Assembly: GCA_937941715.1 (NCBI GenBank)
Contig: CALDGX010000070.1
Location: 1-22,588 of the forward strand
Source: an uncultured Chloracidobacterium sp.
GTDB lineage: Bacteria; Acidobacteriota; Blastocatellia; Pyrinomonadales; Pyrinomonadaceae
Direction of reading: 5' to 3'
Length of the DNA: 22,588 nucleotides
Part shown: piece by piece, positions 1 to 6,188 of the stretch
How the letters are laid out: every line of letters begins with the position of its first letter
Position numbering within the stretch: position 1 is the stretch's first letter
Notes under the pieces: generated by a model
What the model was told of the DNA's origin: nothing
Databases searched by the model: none
What the model saw: only the letters and a program-made list of their open reading frames with translations
Program-made: the position numbers and the translations under genes

Positions 1-156
1 TTTCATCTCGACGCCCTTATCGAGCACAACTGTCTCGACCGACGGCTGTTCGTCGGCCGCCGACTCGGTCTGGCCCGCGATCGCGATCGCGGTCAACGCC
101 GTCAAAATGATCAGCTTAACGAAGGTCTCCGCCATCTTCACGGTTTTGCTTTTCAT
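1..156 (-). CDS. Secreted protein of unknown function (5' end only)
   Basis: Only the first 52 codons lie in the window; the gene continues beyond position 1. The start ATG (154-156) is preceded by a strong Shine-Dalgarno GGAGGAA at 161-167. The N-terminus has lysines (MKSKTVK), then a hydrophobic stretch (about residues 14-27, LIILTALTAIAIA) ending in AGQ, which looks like a Sec signal peptide. After it comes an acidic, low-complexity segment. No family can be recognised from so little sequence. The gene has the same orientation as the run of secreted-protein genes at higher coordinates, so it may be the last visible member of that group. The start and the export prediction are fairly secure; the function is unknown. 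Confidence 0.7.
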   Translation of the reverse strand, partial: MKSKTVKMAETFVKLIILTALTAIAIAGQTESAADEQPSVETVVLDKGVEMK

Positions 157-318
157 ATTCTTCCTCCAAACATATTATCCATTTGTTTAGGCATTTTTAC
201 TGCACACACCTCAACGATACCGAAAATGAGCCGAGACGTTACAACGCGTATGTTCAATTGGACAACCAGCATTCATAACGCCAATACTCTTTCCCATATT
301 TTTGTTTTCGGAGCGAGA

Positions 319-1128
319 TCATTTTTTGTAATTTTCTGCTACAAACTTGTTAAAGAGCTTATTCAGATTCGCTGGTTCGTAGATCGCAGATCCATCGGCA
401 TTAGGGATCTTAGATCTGACGGCATTTGCTTTACTTTGTTCGTAGGCGATGGCGTCATCTAGGTACGCAGTCATAAATCTTTTCCCGATCGGCGTAGCAA
501 TAAATTTGTCGTATTGCGCCTTTTCAGCTTCGGTAATTTTCACTCTTCCGCCATTACGGGTGATGAGTTCCGCCCTCTGTATCTGCTGAAGATATTGCAA
601 TACCTGTTGTCCCTCCCAGGCATAAAAAATGTCGGACAATTGTTTAAGTTCGGTCAGCGTAAATGCTGCCGAATAGCTTTTTTCCAAACCCTCGCGAATC
701 CAATCCCAGGTTGTGAAATTCTTTGTCATCGAATCTTTGGTGATCTTGTCCGTGATCTTGATCAATTTGTCATAATTGTCTCGAACAAAGGCCTTTTGGG
801 CGGGATTTAACTTTCCATTCACGTTCAGAGCGGCTTCAAACCCTACGATCCTGTTTTTTCTCTCCTCTGCTTTGGCGGCTTCGGTCTCTTTAGTTCCCGG
901 AAGTGTTTCCAGCAAATAATCGATTCCGATAGAAGGATGTTTAGGAAATGTAAGTACGACCACTTGTTCTACAAGTTGGGTTTTGGTGGAGATCTCTGTA
1001 GTTTCTGCTGCCGGGTCCGCCGGTTTGTTCGGTTTGTCCTGTGCCATTACACCGAGGCTGAAAACCGAAAATACTAGCGTCAAGATCAATCCTAATTTGG
1101 TCCAATCTTTTACTCTATAGATCATCAT
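319..1128 (-). CDS. Secreted alpha-helical protein, weakly DUF2059-like
   Basis: A 269-residue protein. An in-frame start exists 27 nt further upstream, but AAGGAG at 1133-1138 sits 4 nt before the ATG at 1128, so that start (or the next ATG at 1125) is preferred. The N-terminus is a signal peptide (hydrophobic LGLILTLVFSVFSLGVMA, then Q). The mature part begins with a Lys/Pro-rich linker and continues as charged helices. The segments ELKQLSDIFYAWEGQQVL and FIATPIGKRFM resemble the helical pattern and 'P-x-G-x-x' turn of DUF2059 proteins. That resemblance is weak and I could not test it. No catalytic motif is visible. Its leader is a near copy of the leader of the neighbouring crystallin-RRM gene, which suggests shared control or shared descent of the intergenic region. 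It is AT-richer than the metabolic genes nearby. Confidence 0.75.
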   Translation of the reverse strand: MMIYRVKDWTKLGLILTLVFSVFSLGVMAQDKPNKPADPAAETTEISTKTQLVEQVVVLTFPKHPSIGIDYLLETLPGTKETEAAKAEERKNRIVGFEAALNVNGKLNPAQKAFVRDNYDKLIKITDKITKDSMTKNFTTWDWIREGLEKSYSAAFTLTELKQLSDIFYAWEGQQVLQYLQQIQRAELITRNGGRVKITEAEKAQYDKFIATPIGKRFMTAYLDDAIAYEQSKANAVRSKIPNADGSAIYEPANLNKLFNKFVAENYKK

Positions 1129-1132
1129 AATT

Positions 1133-1222
1133 CTCCTTATTTGGCTAAGGAACATCCTCTAAACATATAAACGGGAAAAGTCGACAATCGGGTCATCTAA
1201 TATAAAATGCATTATCACTCAG
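1133..1222 (-). repeat. Duplicated leader, copy A
   Basis: This intergenic stretch closely matches 2323-2412 (copy B). The core 1167-1222 aligns to 2356-2412 with one single-base gap and roughly 85% identity by eye, including the shared words ACGGGAAAAGTC, GGGTCATCTAA and ATCACTCAG. The similarity fades but continues to the AAGGAG ribosome-binding site (1133-1138) of the downstream gene. Because each copy lies directly before a secreted-protein gene, it may carry a promoter or operator. It could equally be a passive relic of a duplication. Confidence 0.75.
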
Positions 1223-1236
1223 AGTCGCCAGCGTCA

Positions 1237-2316
1237 CTAATTTCCTTCATCCGGCTTGGCTTTTCTGACTACGATTTCATTGCCGTCCAATTCGCTTTCG
1301 TTTAATTGCTCGATCGCTTCATCAGCCGCACCGGCTGCCATTTCGACAAAGCCGATTGGGTTATCGTCTCCGTCTTTCCCCATTTTCACGGACTTTACTT
1401 CGCCGAATTCCGCAAAGGCGCTACGCAGAGTTTCCTCGGTCGTATCGGCGGAGAGATTGCCGACGTAGAGCTTGATGAATTTCGGCTGGTTTGGAGCATT
1501 CGGCTGAGAAGCAGGAGTTTTTTTGTCGGAACTTATGACATTTCCGTTAGATCCGTGGTTTGTCTCGTCCGATGTTCGGTAAGCACAGACCTTGAACGAC
1601 TGGATCCGGTCCTTCCACCCAATCGCCGAGAGTGAATTATAGGTTTGAGGTCCGAGAATGATCAACGACTTTCCCTGGTAGTCAATCTCATCCCAAATCG
1701 TCAATCTCATATTTTTCCCGACCTCGATCGCAGATATGCGTTTGTCCCATCCCCATGGATACCTAGGTGGTCGACGCGAGCTTAGATCTTCACCATCTTT
1801 TGTAGAAATTATAAAATTTTCCAATTCGCCCCCAATAGCGTCAACAACATTAGGGAATAGCTTTAAGAACAGAGTTTTAGTGTAGGTAGCCCCATTTTTA
1901 TGATCAAGTCTTGCGACAAAAAGCTCTGCTTCGTCTTCGCCGGCGCTCACTCCCGCATTGCTGAAAGTGGCTTTTTTATTTGTCAGGAGCGTATCTCTAG
2001 CGGCTTTGCCGTAATAGGTGTTTTGATCAACTCCGACAATTGGCTCCAGCGGGGTGAATTCATTAGCTTCCTCAGTTGGCTGATCAATCTCAATTCGGAA
2101 TAGACGAACACAATCGTCTTTCGTGCCCAAACCATTGCAGGCTGGTTGCGGCTGCTTCGGCAGGCAAGCGGGACCCCCGGCTGAAATAGAGCTTTGAGCA
2201 AAAACGGAATGAGCCAGCAAAACCAACCCGATACTCATAAACAACGCAACGCTCATCAACCTCAAAGCGGTTGGGAATAACGGTGTAACATTTCTATCAA
2301 TCTTTTTTATCAACAT
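1237..2316 (-). CDS. Secreted beta/gamma-crystallin-like protein with C-terminal RRM domain
   Basis: A 359-residue protein. An ATG at 2322 abuts the AAGGAG (2323-2328) and is too close, so the ATG at 2316, spaced 6 nt, is preferred. The N-terminus is a long signal peptide (hydrophobic about 20-38, ending VFAQ). Mature cysteines lie in a CLPK...ACNG...CVRL cluster at about 50-70. Residues about 190-245 contain WDKRISAIEV, RLTIWDEIDYQGKSL and WKDRIQSFKV, the Greek-key pattern of beta/gamma-crystallins (aromatic-x-G strand plus D-R-I-x-S). After a Ser/Asn/Pro linker, residues about 281-352 form an RNA recognition motif: LYVGNL is RNP2, NPIGFVEM is a degenerate RNP1, and SADTTEETLRSAFAEFG lies between. 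An RRM in an exported protein is odd; RRMs of this type are normally cytoplasmic. The two domains are clear to me; the biological role is not. Confidence 0.8.
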   Translation of the reverse strand: MLIKKIDRNVTPLFPTALRLMSVALFMSIGLVLLAHSVFAQSSISAGGPACLPKQPQPACNGLGTKDDCVRLFRIEIDQPTEEANEFTPLEPIVGVDQNTYYGKAARDTLLTNKKATFSNAGVSAGEDEAELFVARLDHKNGATYTKTLFLKLFPNVVDAIGGELENFIISTKDGEDLSSRRPPRYPWGWDKRISAIEVGKNMRLTIWDEIDYQGKSLIILGPQTYNSLSAIGWKDRIQSFKVCAYRTSDETNHGSNGNVISSDKKTPASQPNAPNQPKFIKLYVGNLSADTTEETLRSAFAEFGEVKSVKMGKDGDDNPIGFVEMAAGAADEAIEQLNESELDGNEIVVRKAKPDEGN

Positions 2317-2322
2317 AATCAT

Positions 2323-2412
2323 CTCCTTTTGGCTGAATAATCAGTCTTCAATCACATAAACGGGAAAAGTCGGGGAAACGGGTCATCTAACATAAAATGC
2401 TCTATCACTCAG
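2323..2412 (-). repeat. Duplicated leader, copy B
   Basis: Second copy of the leader described at 1133-1222. It lies immediately upstream of the crystallin-RRM gene and immediately downstream of the RRM remnant at 2413-2537. The core is 2356-2412; the ribosome-binding site AAGGAG is at 2323-2328. In both copies the sequence follows RRM-coding sequence on the minus strand, so the leader was duplicated together with the 3' end of an RRM gene. Confidence 0.75.
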
Positions 2413-2537
2413 ATTTCGACATAGCCGATCGGGTTGTTGTCTTTGTCTTTCACGATCTTCACGGACTTGACCTCGCCAAATTCGGCAAAGGCGTTACGTA
2501 GAGTCTGCTCGGTCGTATCGGCGGAAAGATCGCCGCA
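2413..2537 (-). pseudogene. Remnant of an RRM gene 3' end
   Basis: Read on the minus strand this encodes GDLSADTTEQTLRNAFAEFG, then EVKSVKIVKDKDNN and PIGYVEI, and then hits a stop at 2409-2411. It is a close copy of the RRM of the neighbouring crystallin-RRM gene (about 1340-1462). It lacks the first RRM strand and everything upstream, and roughly 115 bp are missing between the GTCGAAAT of the third strand and the 3' flank, so the RRM tail is gone. No start or ribosome-binding site belongs to it. Its upstream edge is fused out of frame to the TIMP-like gene, whose last 14 or so codons are read through this remnant. Confidence 0.85.
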
Positions 2538-2982
2538 TTTTCTGTTTCGCTTTTGCGTATTTCTTCCTGAGTTTCGCGAGATATGTAACGTCGCCGTTAG
2601 AGTCGGCAATGGCTGTTCTCGAGCAATTATTGACGCCGAGCGTATTTGTTGACTGATACGCGTACACGACGTATTCCCGTCCGAGAGCAAAACGGTAGCC
2701 GCACATCGAGCTTTGGGTCTCTGTCCGGACCGTGATCTCGGTTCCGCCAGCCCCCTTCCACGTGTCTTTCACCGCAAATTTTACGACATACGTATTGCCG
2801 TCGGCGGTTTGCTCGATCGCCGTGACCTTTCCGGAGAAGATGGCGGTCGAATCTTTATAAGCATTCGACACCTGTGTCTTTACCGATTCGCGGGTGGCGA
2901 CGCAGCTGCATGCCAGCGACGTTCCGGCCGCGGCGAAGGTGAATACAATAAGAGCGAGCGTGATGTAGATAGTCTTTTTCAT
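2494..2982 (-). CDS. TIMP/NTR-like secreted protein
   Basis: A 162-residue protein whose start ATG is at 2980-2982. AGGAAC just upstream overlaps the stop codon of the M60 peptidase gene; the gap is 7 nt, so the two are probably translationally coupled. Residues 1-24 are a signal peptide ending S-L-A, and cleavage there leaves a mature N-terminus CSCV. The cysteines C25, C27, C94 and C120 reproduce the TIMP N-domain spacing: C25 to C94 is 69 residues, as in C1-C70 of TIMPs, and C27 to C120 is close to C3-C99. Strand segments STAIFSGKVTAIEQ, TYVVKFAVKDTWKG and GREYVVYAY fit an OB-fold NTR domain. The last 14 or so residues (about 149-162, strongly basic) come from the out-of-frame RRM remnant and replace the native tail. 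Fold assignment is good; inhibitory activity is inference. Confidence 0.85.
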   Translation of the reverse strand: MKKTIYITLALIVFTFAAAGTSLACSCVATRESVKTQVSNAYKDSTAIFSGKVTAIEQTADGNTYVVKFAVKDTWKGAGGTEITVRTETQSSMCGYRFALGREYVVYAYQSTNTLGVNNCSRTAIADSNGDVTYLAKLRKKYAKAKQKMRRSFRRYDRADST

Positions 2983-2989
2983 TTTGTTC

Positions 2990-4315
2990 CTAATTGAATA
3001 TTGTCGAAGGATCGGTCTTTGGCAGCGGCAGATTCATCGCCGCTATCTTCTGGGTGGTCGCAGCGTCGATGGGTATCCCCCATTTCCTGAAGAACGGCAT
3101 GAGATCGTTCCGCGTTATGTAGCACATCATATGGACAAACTTATTCGCCTTGTCAGCGTCGGTCTCTTTGGGATTGTAGATCAATGGCTGCTTGCGAAAC
3201 TCCTTTTGTAGCCGAGTAAAAGCCTGCCAACCGTAAACCGACTTTAGTTGGTGAAACATTACGAGCTTGGTAAAAAATTCACCGTATTCGGCAGAGTTGA
3301 TGACCATGTAATTCTTATTCGGATTGGCGATATATCGGCGGGCCATTTCGAACGATGAGACCGCATTGCCGTATTCTTTCTCCCTTAACTTTGACGGCAG
3401 GCCAAACTTCTCCTGCACGTATAGCGAGAACATATTCACCTGTATCTCGACAATAGAGCCGAACATCCAGCTTCGCTGCTGGTACGTGTGTCCCGTCTCG
3501 TGCCAATAGCCCCATTCGGTACCGAGATCTCTGGTCAGAGCCGTGAAGTTGTCGCGTTTCATTCCGATGAAGTATTCGCCGGCATACGCGTAGTATTTGT
3601 CCGATTCCGGCCGCGGCGTGTAAACGTCGACCAGATAGTTGAGGCGGTTTCGTGTCCGCATATTCTCGGGTGAGGAATCGTCAAAACCTGCAAGCTGATC
3701 GTCGAGATCGATCATCTTGTGGATCGTCTCGAACATCGCCTCGACATCTTCGATCGGATACCGCACGTAATCGCGCGAAGGAAGCGTTATGAGTACTCGG
3801 TCAGAAACGAGCTGCACATATGTGTCTTCCATCTTTTTGATGGCATTTTCCCAGTCCTGATCCTCAGTCTGTCCGGACACATAGAACGGAATGGCCTTGC
3901 CGCCGACAACCTTGACATCGACCGTCACCGGTTCGGTGTCGTAGCCGTTTCGTTTGACGAAGATGAACGACAAAATTCCGTCGTTAGCTGCCGTTACGGT
4001 ATTCGCACCTTCACGCAGTTCGTTCTCCTGCGTGCTGTTATTTTTCGCCCACATCGGCTTAAAACCGATCATCGACGAGAGTTTGTAATCGGGGTCAAGA
4101 TCGGTGACATTGACGGTGAACCTCTCGCCGCGTCGAACCCAAAGCCCCGACGGCTGATAATCACAGAGAACCCGCCGATGCGTTCGAACTGTCTCAGTTC
4201 GGGCCTCGGTCTGCGAGACGAACGTGTATTCTTTCTTGACGTTGTTGAACTCTTGTGCCGAAGCCGCGAGGCACGCGGTCACGATCGTTATCGTAAGCAA
4301 TATCAGCTTTCTCAT
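2990..4315 (-). CDS. Secreted M60 (enhancin-like) zinc metallopeptidase
   Basis: A 441-residue protein with a signal peptide (about 1-20, ending ASAQ). Residues about 25-140 are a beta-rich N-terminal domain containing GLWVRRGERFTVNV, typical of M60-like proteins. The catalytic part has HETGH at 272-276 followed by TYQQ, and the likely third zinc ligand E290 in IVEIQVNMFSLYVQ. This matches the M60 signature HExGHxxQ then E. The C-terminal helical part (about 325-441) includes FFRKWG. M60 enzymes cleave glycoproteins such as mucins; the substrate here is unknown. No strong ribosome-binding site precedes the ATG at 4315. The downstream TIMP-like gene begins 7 nt after the stop. A diverged copy of the last third of its C-terminal domain lies upstream at 4569-4728. 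Confidence 0.93.
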   Translation of the reverse strand: MRKLILLTITIVTACLAASAQEFNNVKKEYTFVSQTEARTETVRTHRRVLCDYQPSGLWVRRGERFTVNVTDLDPDYKLSSMIGFKPMWAKNNSTQENELREGANTVTAANDGILSFIFVKRNGYDTEPVTVDVKVVGGKAIPFYVSGQTEDQDWENAIKKMEDTYVQLVSDRVLITLPSRDYVRYPIEDVEAMFETIHKMIDLDDQLAGFDDSSPENMRTRNRLNYLVDVYTPRPESDKYYAYAGEYFIGMKRDNFTALTRDLGTEWGYWHETGHTYQQRSWMFGSIVEIQVNMFSLYVQEKFGLPSKLREKEYGNAVSSFEMARRYIANPNKNYMVINSAEYGEFFTKLVMFHQLKSVYGWQAFTRLQKEFRKQPLIYNPKETDADKANKFVHMMCYITRNDLMPFFRKWGIPIDAATTQKIAAMNLPLPKTDPSTIFN

Positions 4316-4351
4316 ATGGTTGTTGCGTCGGGGATCGTTTCACAGAACACA

Positions 4352-4438
4352 TTACTTGTTCTCGGCCCTTACTTCTTCGGCAAGCTATTTGACCAGTGCC
4401 GCAACGGCATCTTCATCCGGCGGCTTGTTGCGAACGAT
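4352..4438 (-). pseudogene. Possible short coding remnant
   Basis: In the gap before the M60 gene one minus-strand frame reads IVRNKPPDEDAVAALVK, a TAG at 4385-4387, then LAEEVRAENK and a stop at 4352-4354. The composition looks like protein-coding sequence (the tail of some soluble protein). A TAG at 4439-4441 closes it upstream, and there is no start. It may be the broken end of a lost gene. The stretch is short, I cannot assign a family, and chance is possible. Confidence 0.3.
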
Positions 4439-4568
4439 CTAAGTAAACACTAAATCTCGTGATTACCAGCTCATCAATAAGGCCGCAGCGCCTAATTTTG
4501 AGTGATCAGCAATGATTTTGACGGAAATACGTATTTTCATTGATATCCATTTCATTGACCCAAAGATC

Positions 4569-4728
4569 GTCGAAGGATCTGTCTTTGGCCACGGAAGCCT
4601 CATTGCCGCTATTATTTGCGTTGTCGCGGGGTCGATGTTCGAGCCCCACTTCCTAAAGAACCGTACGAGGTCGTTTCGAGTGACCTTGCACATCATAAAG
4701 ACGAACTGATCTGCCTTGTCAGCGTCGG
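4569..4728 (-). pseudogene. 3' fragment of an M60 peptidase gene
   Basis: These 160 bp align without gaps to the 3' end of the M60 gene (3003-3162), about three-quarters identical by eye. Translated they give DADKADQFVFMMCKVTRNDL, then VRFFRKWG, then PLPKTDPSTIF-like residues (here PWPKTDPSTIF). The active-site part is absent and the normal stop is lost, so the frame runs on to 4463. The upstream edge coincides with the 3' end of purF, which enters the fragment out of frame and stops at 4693. The first 16 bp at that junction (4713-4728) are identical in both copies. It reads as a relic of an older, diverged tandem M60 gene. Confidence 0.88.
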
Positions 4729-6081
4729 GTATTTGCCTGTCCAGCATGCGGCGCACGTCGTATCGCCGGAGAGGCCGATACTTGCGAGCATACCCTCGAG
4801 CGAGAGATAACCCAGACTGTCCGCGCCGATAAAGTCGCAGATCTCGTCGACCGTCATTCGCGAAGCGATCAGATCCTTGCGGTGCGGTGTATCAACGCCG
4901 TAGTAACACGAGTGAGCGGACGGGGGGCACGATATACGCATATGCACCTCTTTGGCACCGGCCTCGCGTACCATCTCTACGATCTTCTTCGATGTCGTCC
5001 CGCGGACGATCGAATCATCGACCAGCACGACCCGGCGGCCGTTAATGAGGTCCTTGATCGGGTTTAGTTTGAGCCTGACACCGAATGAGCGGATCGACTG
5101 CGAGGGCTCGATGAACGTCCGGCCGACGTAGTGATTGCGAATGATCGCCTGCCGAAAATTTATGCCCGATTCGGCTGCAAAACCGATAGCCGCGGCAACT
5201 CCGGAGTCAGGCACCGGCACGATCAGATCAGCGTCGACGGGCTGCTCAACAGCGAGTTGACGGCCCATCTTGTGTCTCGATTCGTTGACGGAACGGCCGA
5301 AAATGGTCGAATCTGGCCGCGAGAAATAAACGTGTTCAAATGTGCAGACCGAATGAGCCTTTTGCTCGAAAGGTTTTGACGAACGCACGCCGTCGGCGTC
5401 AATGATAAGCATCTCGCCCGGTTCGACCTCGCGAACGTACTGAGCGTCCATCAGGTCAAACGCACAGGTCTCAGATGCGACGCACCACGCACCTTGAAAC
5501 TTGCCGAGCACCAACGGTCTGAAACCACGCGGATCGCGCACTGCAACCAATGCGGTCGGCGTCAGAAACAACAGGCAATATGCTCCCTCGGTATCGCACA
5601 ACACCTTTTCGATCGCCTCGATCGCCGATCCGGCGGGTGTCCGGGCAATTGCGTGCAGGATCGTTTCGGTATCAGAGGTGGACGAAAATATCGCCCCGGC
5701 TTTTTCAAGCTCGGCACGCTTCTCGTCGGCAAACGGCAAATTCCCGTTGTGACAGACGGCTATCTTTCCGTGCTGGCACGTGACCGAAAAAGGCTGTACC
5801 TCTTTGATCGTATTCTTGCCGGCAGTCGAATATCGGGTATGCCCGATCGCACTTGAACCGGTCAGTTTTTTGAGCACCTCCGGATTCAGCACGTCAGCGA
5901 CCAGGCCGATCGCCCGGTGCTGGTGAAGGTCGTCGCCCTCGGCCGTGACGATGCCGCAGGCCTCCTGTCCGCGGTGCTGGAGCGCAAACAGGCCAAGCTG
6001 TGTCAGCGTCGAGGCCTCGCTATGGCCGAAGATGCCAAAGATACCGCACTCCTCGTGCAATTTGTCTAAAATGAGATCCAT
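4693..6081 (-). CDS. purF: Amidophosphoribosyltransferase
   Basis: The first committed step of purine synthesis: PRPP plus glutamine gives phosphoribosylamine. The protein has 462 residues. A short propeptide (11 residues) precedes the catalytic nucleophile C12 in CGIFGIFGH, as in Bacillus PurF. The class II glutaminase domain spans about 12-240. The phosphoribosyltransferase domain carries the PRPP loop VVLVDDSIVRGTT (351-363). C246, C392, C443 and C446 match the four [4Fe-4S] ligands of the Bacillus-type enzyme. The protein runs normally through CAACWTGKYP, and then the last 10 or so residues (TLTRQISSSL) are encoded by an out-of-frame M60 gene fragment, so the native tail has been replaced. 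The ligands are intact, so function is probably kept. No clear ribosome-binding site is visible upstream. Confidence 0.97.
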   Translation of the reverse strand: MDLILDKLHEECGIFGIFGHSEASTLTQLGLFALQHRGQEACGIVTAEGDDLHQHRAIGLVADVLNPEVLKKLTGSSAIGHTRYSTAGKNTIKEVQPFSVTCQHGKIAVCHNGNLPFADEKRAELEKAGAIFSSTSDTETILHAIARTPAGSAIEAIEKVLCDTEGAYCLLFLTPTALVAVRDPRGFRPLVLGKFQGAWCVASETCAFDLMDAQYVREVEPGEMLIIDADGVRSSKPFEQKAHSVCTFEHVYFSRPDSTIFGRSVNESRHKMGRQLAVEQPVDADLIVPVPDSGVAAAIGFAAESGINFRQAIIRNHYVGRTFIEPSQSIRSFGVRLKLNPIKDLINGRRVVLVDDSIVRGTTSKKIVEMVREAGAKEVHMRISCPPSAHSCYYGVDTPHRKDLIASRMTVDEICDFIGADSLGYLSLEGMLASIGLSGDTTCAACWTGKYPTLTRQISSSL

Positions 6082-6085
6082 TTAT

Positions 6086-6185
6086 TGTCTATTCTGCCAC
6101 AAAAAGAAATTAGCCACGAATTACGCGAATTCAGCGGATCGCTCTTTGGCTTTATTCGCGGACTTCGTAGAATACGCGGCAAAAA
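6086..6185. repeat. Dispersed-type intergenic repeat between purF and the FdhF-like gene
   Basis: The gap holds the words TTAGCCACGAATTACGCGAA and TTCGCGGACTTCGTAGAATA, short related units built on 'cacgaattacgcgaatt'. Sequences of this style recur between genes in many bacterial chromosomes. Only one copy is visible here, so its repeat status is recognition by eye rather than shown. I see no clear promoter in it. Confidence 0.35.
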
Positions 6186-6188
6186 TTC

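Noticed and set aside
2480..2982. TIMP-like protein as a lipoprotein (Cys after a hydrophobic stretch)
   Set aside because: The residues before C25 are T-S-L-A, which lacks a hydrophobic residue at -3 as a normal lipobox requires; the S-L-A site fits ordinary signal peptidase I cleavage.
3719..4453. A 244-codon open frame on the plus strand
   Set aside because: It lies antisense to the M60 peptidase gene and runs across relic sequence, with no ribosome-binding site or recognisable domain; it is a shadow of the real gene.
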